Origin: Paenibacillus periandrae
Lineage (GTDB): Bacteria; Bacillota; Bacilli; Paenibacillales; NBRC-103111
DNA length: 64,000 nt
NCBI RefSeq assembly: GCF_022458865.1
Contig: NZ_JAJNMU010000030.1
Span: 1-64,000 of the forward strand
Direction of reading: 5' to 3'
This document shows, one piece after another, positions 63,187-64,000 of the stretch. Position 1 is the first letter of the stretch. Every line of letters starts with the position of its first letter. The translations under genes were made by a program, and so were the position numbers. Below the pieces are notes generated by a model that was given only the letters and a program-made list of their open reading frames with translations, searched no databases and had not been told where the DNA came from.

Positions 63187-63811
63187 GGAGAGAGACGAAA
63201 GTTATGGGCTTATCACCCTCACGTTACATTTGTTAGATGGCACCCAGTACTTGTTCAATGCCAACCATCAACTGACTAAAATCTTGGACGCTTACCAAAA
63301 CACGATCTCTTTTACATATGGTGGGAATGGGCTGCTTTCCAAAACCACCGGGTCGGCAGGCAGCGAGATCGTGATTACGTACAATGAGAATAGCATTGTG
63401 CTCACACAGGGCACTAAAACCGTTACATACACAACGGAAAACCGCTATGTGTATGAAAATGATGAATCGTACATGTCGAAGAAAAAGATCTTAACGGGCG
63501 TCAAGGATGCGAACAATCGCCAGACGACGTATGCTTATCAAATCAAGGATCCGACGTGGAGAAATGCGACGTATCCGTACGCTTTATTAAATCGCGTTAC
63601 ATATCCGACAATGGCTACAAGCGAATATACGTATGATGCTGAACCCGTCATCCGGTATTACGGTAAAGCGTTGACGGGCGGATACCGGGTTCGCGGTCGT
63701 GAAGATACGATGAAGAATGAGCAAAACGTGGTAGAAATCAAAAATAAAAAAACGTTCGATTATGTGGGCGATTTAAACGCCGATGCCGAGTCTACCAACA
63801 CCGAATTTTGA
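63187..63811 (+). pseudogene. Fragment of an RHS-repeat protein
   Basis: About 208 residues of RHS/YD-repeat type: LTLHLLDGTQYLFNAN, ISFTYGGNGLLSKTT, TYAYQIKDPT and SEYTYDAE show the typical alternation of G, Y and D repeats. Both the secretion N-terminus and the repeat/toxin C-terminus are missing, so this is a leftover of a large wall-associated or toxin-delivery protein. The stop at 63811 is followed directly by a transporter fragment. Confidence 0.7.
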
Positions 63812-63813
63812 TC

Positions 63814-64000
63814 GTATCCAGATTAATTCATCAGGCTCCACTTCCTGCTGGATTAACGCCTTCCTTGATCATCATGATTGCACCGTTTGAGGTTGGCTTT
63901 CTTGGCTATACGAATATCATGCAACGAATTGATCAGTTCGCAGCTATCTTGTTTTACATTGGCTTATTTTTATTCATCGTCCTGCTCTTTAAAGTCTTCA
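63814..64000 (+). pseudogene. TDT-family (tellurite-resistance/dicarboxylate-type) transporter, headless, continues past the window
   Basis: The frame from GTA 63814 reads as the middle of a TDT/SLAC1-like membrane protein (LPAGLTPSLIIMIAPFEVGF and GYTNIMQRIDQF, then a transmembrane segment). It has no start codon or ribosome binding site and abuts the RHS fragment, so the 5' half has been lost. The 3' part is outside the window. Confidence 0.7.

Noticed and set aside
1..64000. CRISPR arrays, tRNA or rRNA genes
   Set aside because: No regularly spaced repeats, cloverleaf-like sequences or rRNA-like stretches were seen on either strand.

Overview
The window looks like a chromosome segment of an endospore-forming Gram-positive bacterium of the Paenibacillus type. 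This is inferred from gene content, not from a marker gene. The clues are a GerA/GerB/GerC-type germinant receptor operon, LplB/LplC-type sugar permeases with a large lipoprotein binding protein and a membrane-bound AraC regulator, two type I sulfatases, a single-component RND pump, strong AGGAGG-type ribosome binding sites with many GTG/TTG starts, and moderate GC content. No rRNA, tRNA or CRISPR array was seen.

Layout. 1-4900: the end of an ISL3-type element, small membrane and zinc-ribbon proteins, and prophage debris (a frameshifted ArpU-like regulator and a ParB-domain stub). 4800-8000: an ArsR / AHSA1-like / UvrA-like operon behind a promoter with two operators. 8000-12400: an SGNH hydrolase, a sulfatase, and a TetR regulator with a short-chain dehydrogenase that share an 18-bp operator. 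12400-23200: a one-carbon and deoxynucleotide block with metE, glyA, cobalamin-riboswitch-controlled nrdI-nrdE-nrdF, a LysR regulator, and pabB behind a ZTP riboswitch. The LysR gene sits between two nearly identical double operators, one before metE and one before pabB. 23150-25500: a second cobalamin riboswitch, on the minus strand, whose only downstream gene is a 61-residue orphan, followed by a 2-keto acid decarboxylase.

25700-32350: broken dehydrogenases, a histidine phosphatase, a secreted SH3-like repeat protein, and an iron-controlled stretch. That stretch has three Fur boxes, two short terminator-ended transcription units without a convincing gene, and a siderophore-binding lipoprotein. 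32350-38800: an ISL3 element and an ISL3 remnant flanking a regulator and an RND efflux pump. 38880-45000: a 1558-residue double P-type ATPase, made of a dead pump half followed by an intact one, surrounded by small membrane proteins. Two of these are related to each other. The arrangement recalls the mycobacterial PacL/P-ATPase pairs. 45500-49800: a germinant receptor operon with four subunits.

50900-58500: an AraC sensor-regulator, a sulfatase and a complete ABC sugar importer, with a CcpA (cre) site at the operon promoter; it probably takes up sulfated glycans. 58600-61900: a decayed glycerol-phosphate locus (truncated permease, inverted ATPase fragment, headless GlpX, frameshifted HAD phosphatase, frameshifted glycerophosphodiesterase). 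62100-64000: a membrane-anchored protein, an RHS fragment and a headless TDT-family transporter running off the end.

The most promising undescribed elements are the B12-riboswitch-controlled small protein, the ATPase and small-protein island, the shared metE/pabB operator, and the Fur-controlled short transcripts. All functional statements rest on motif recognition by eye; no database search was run.
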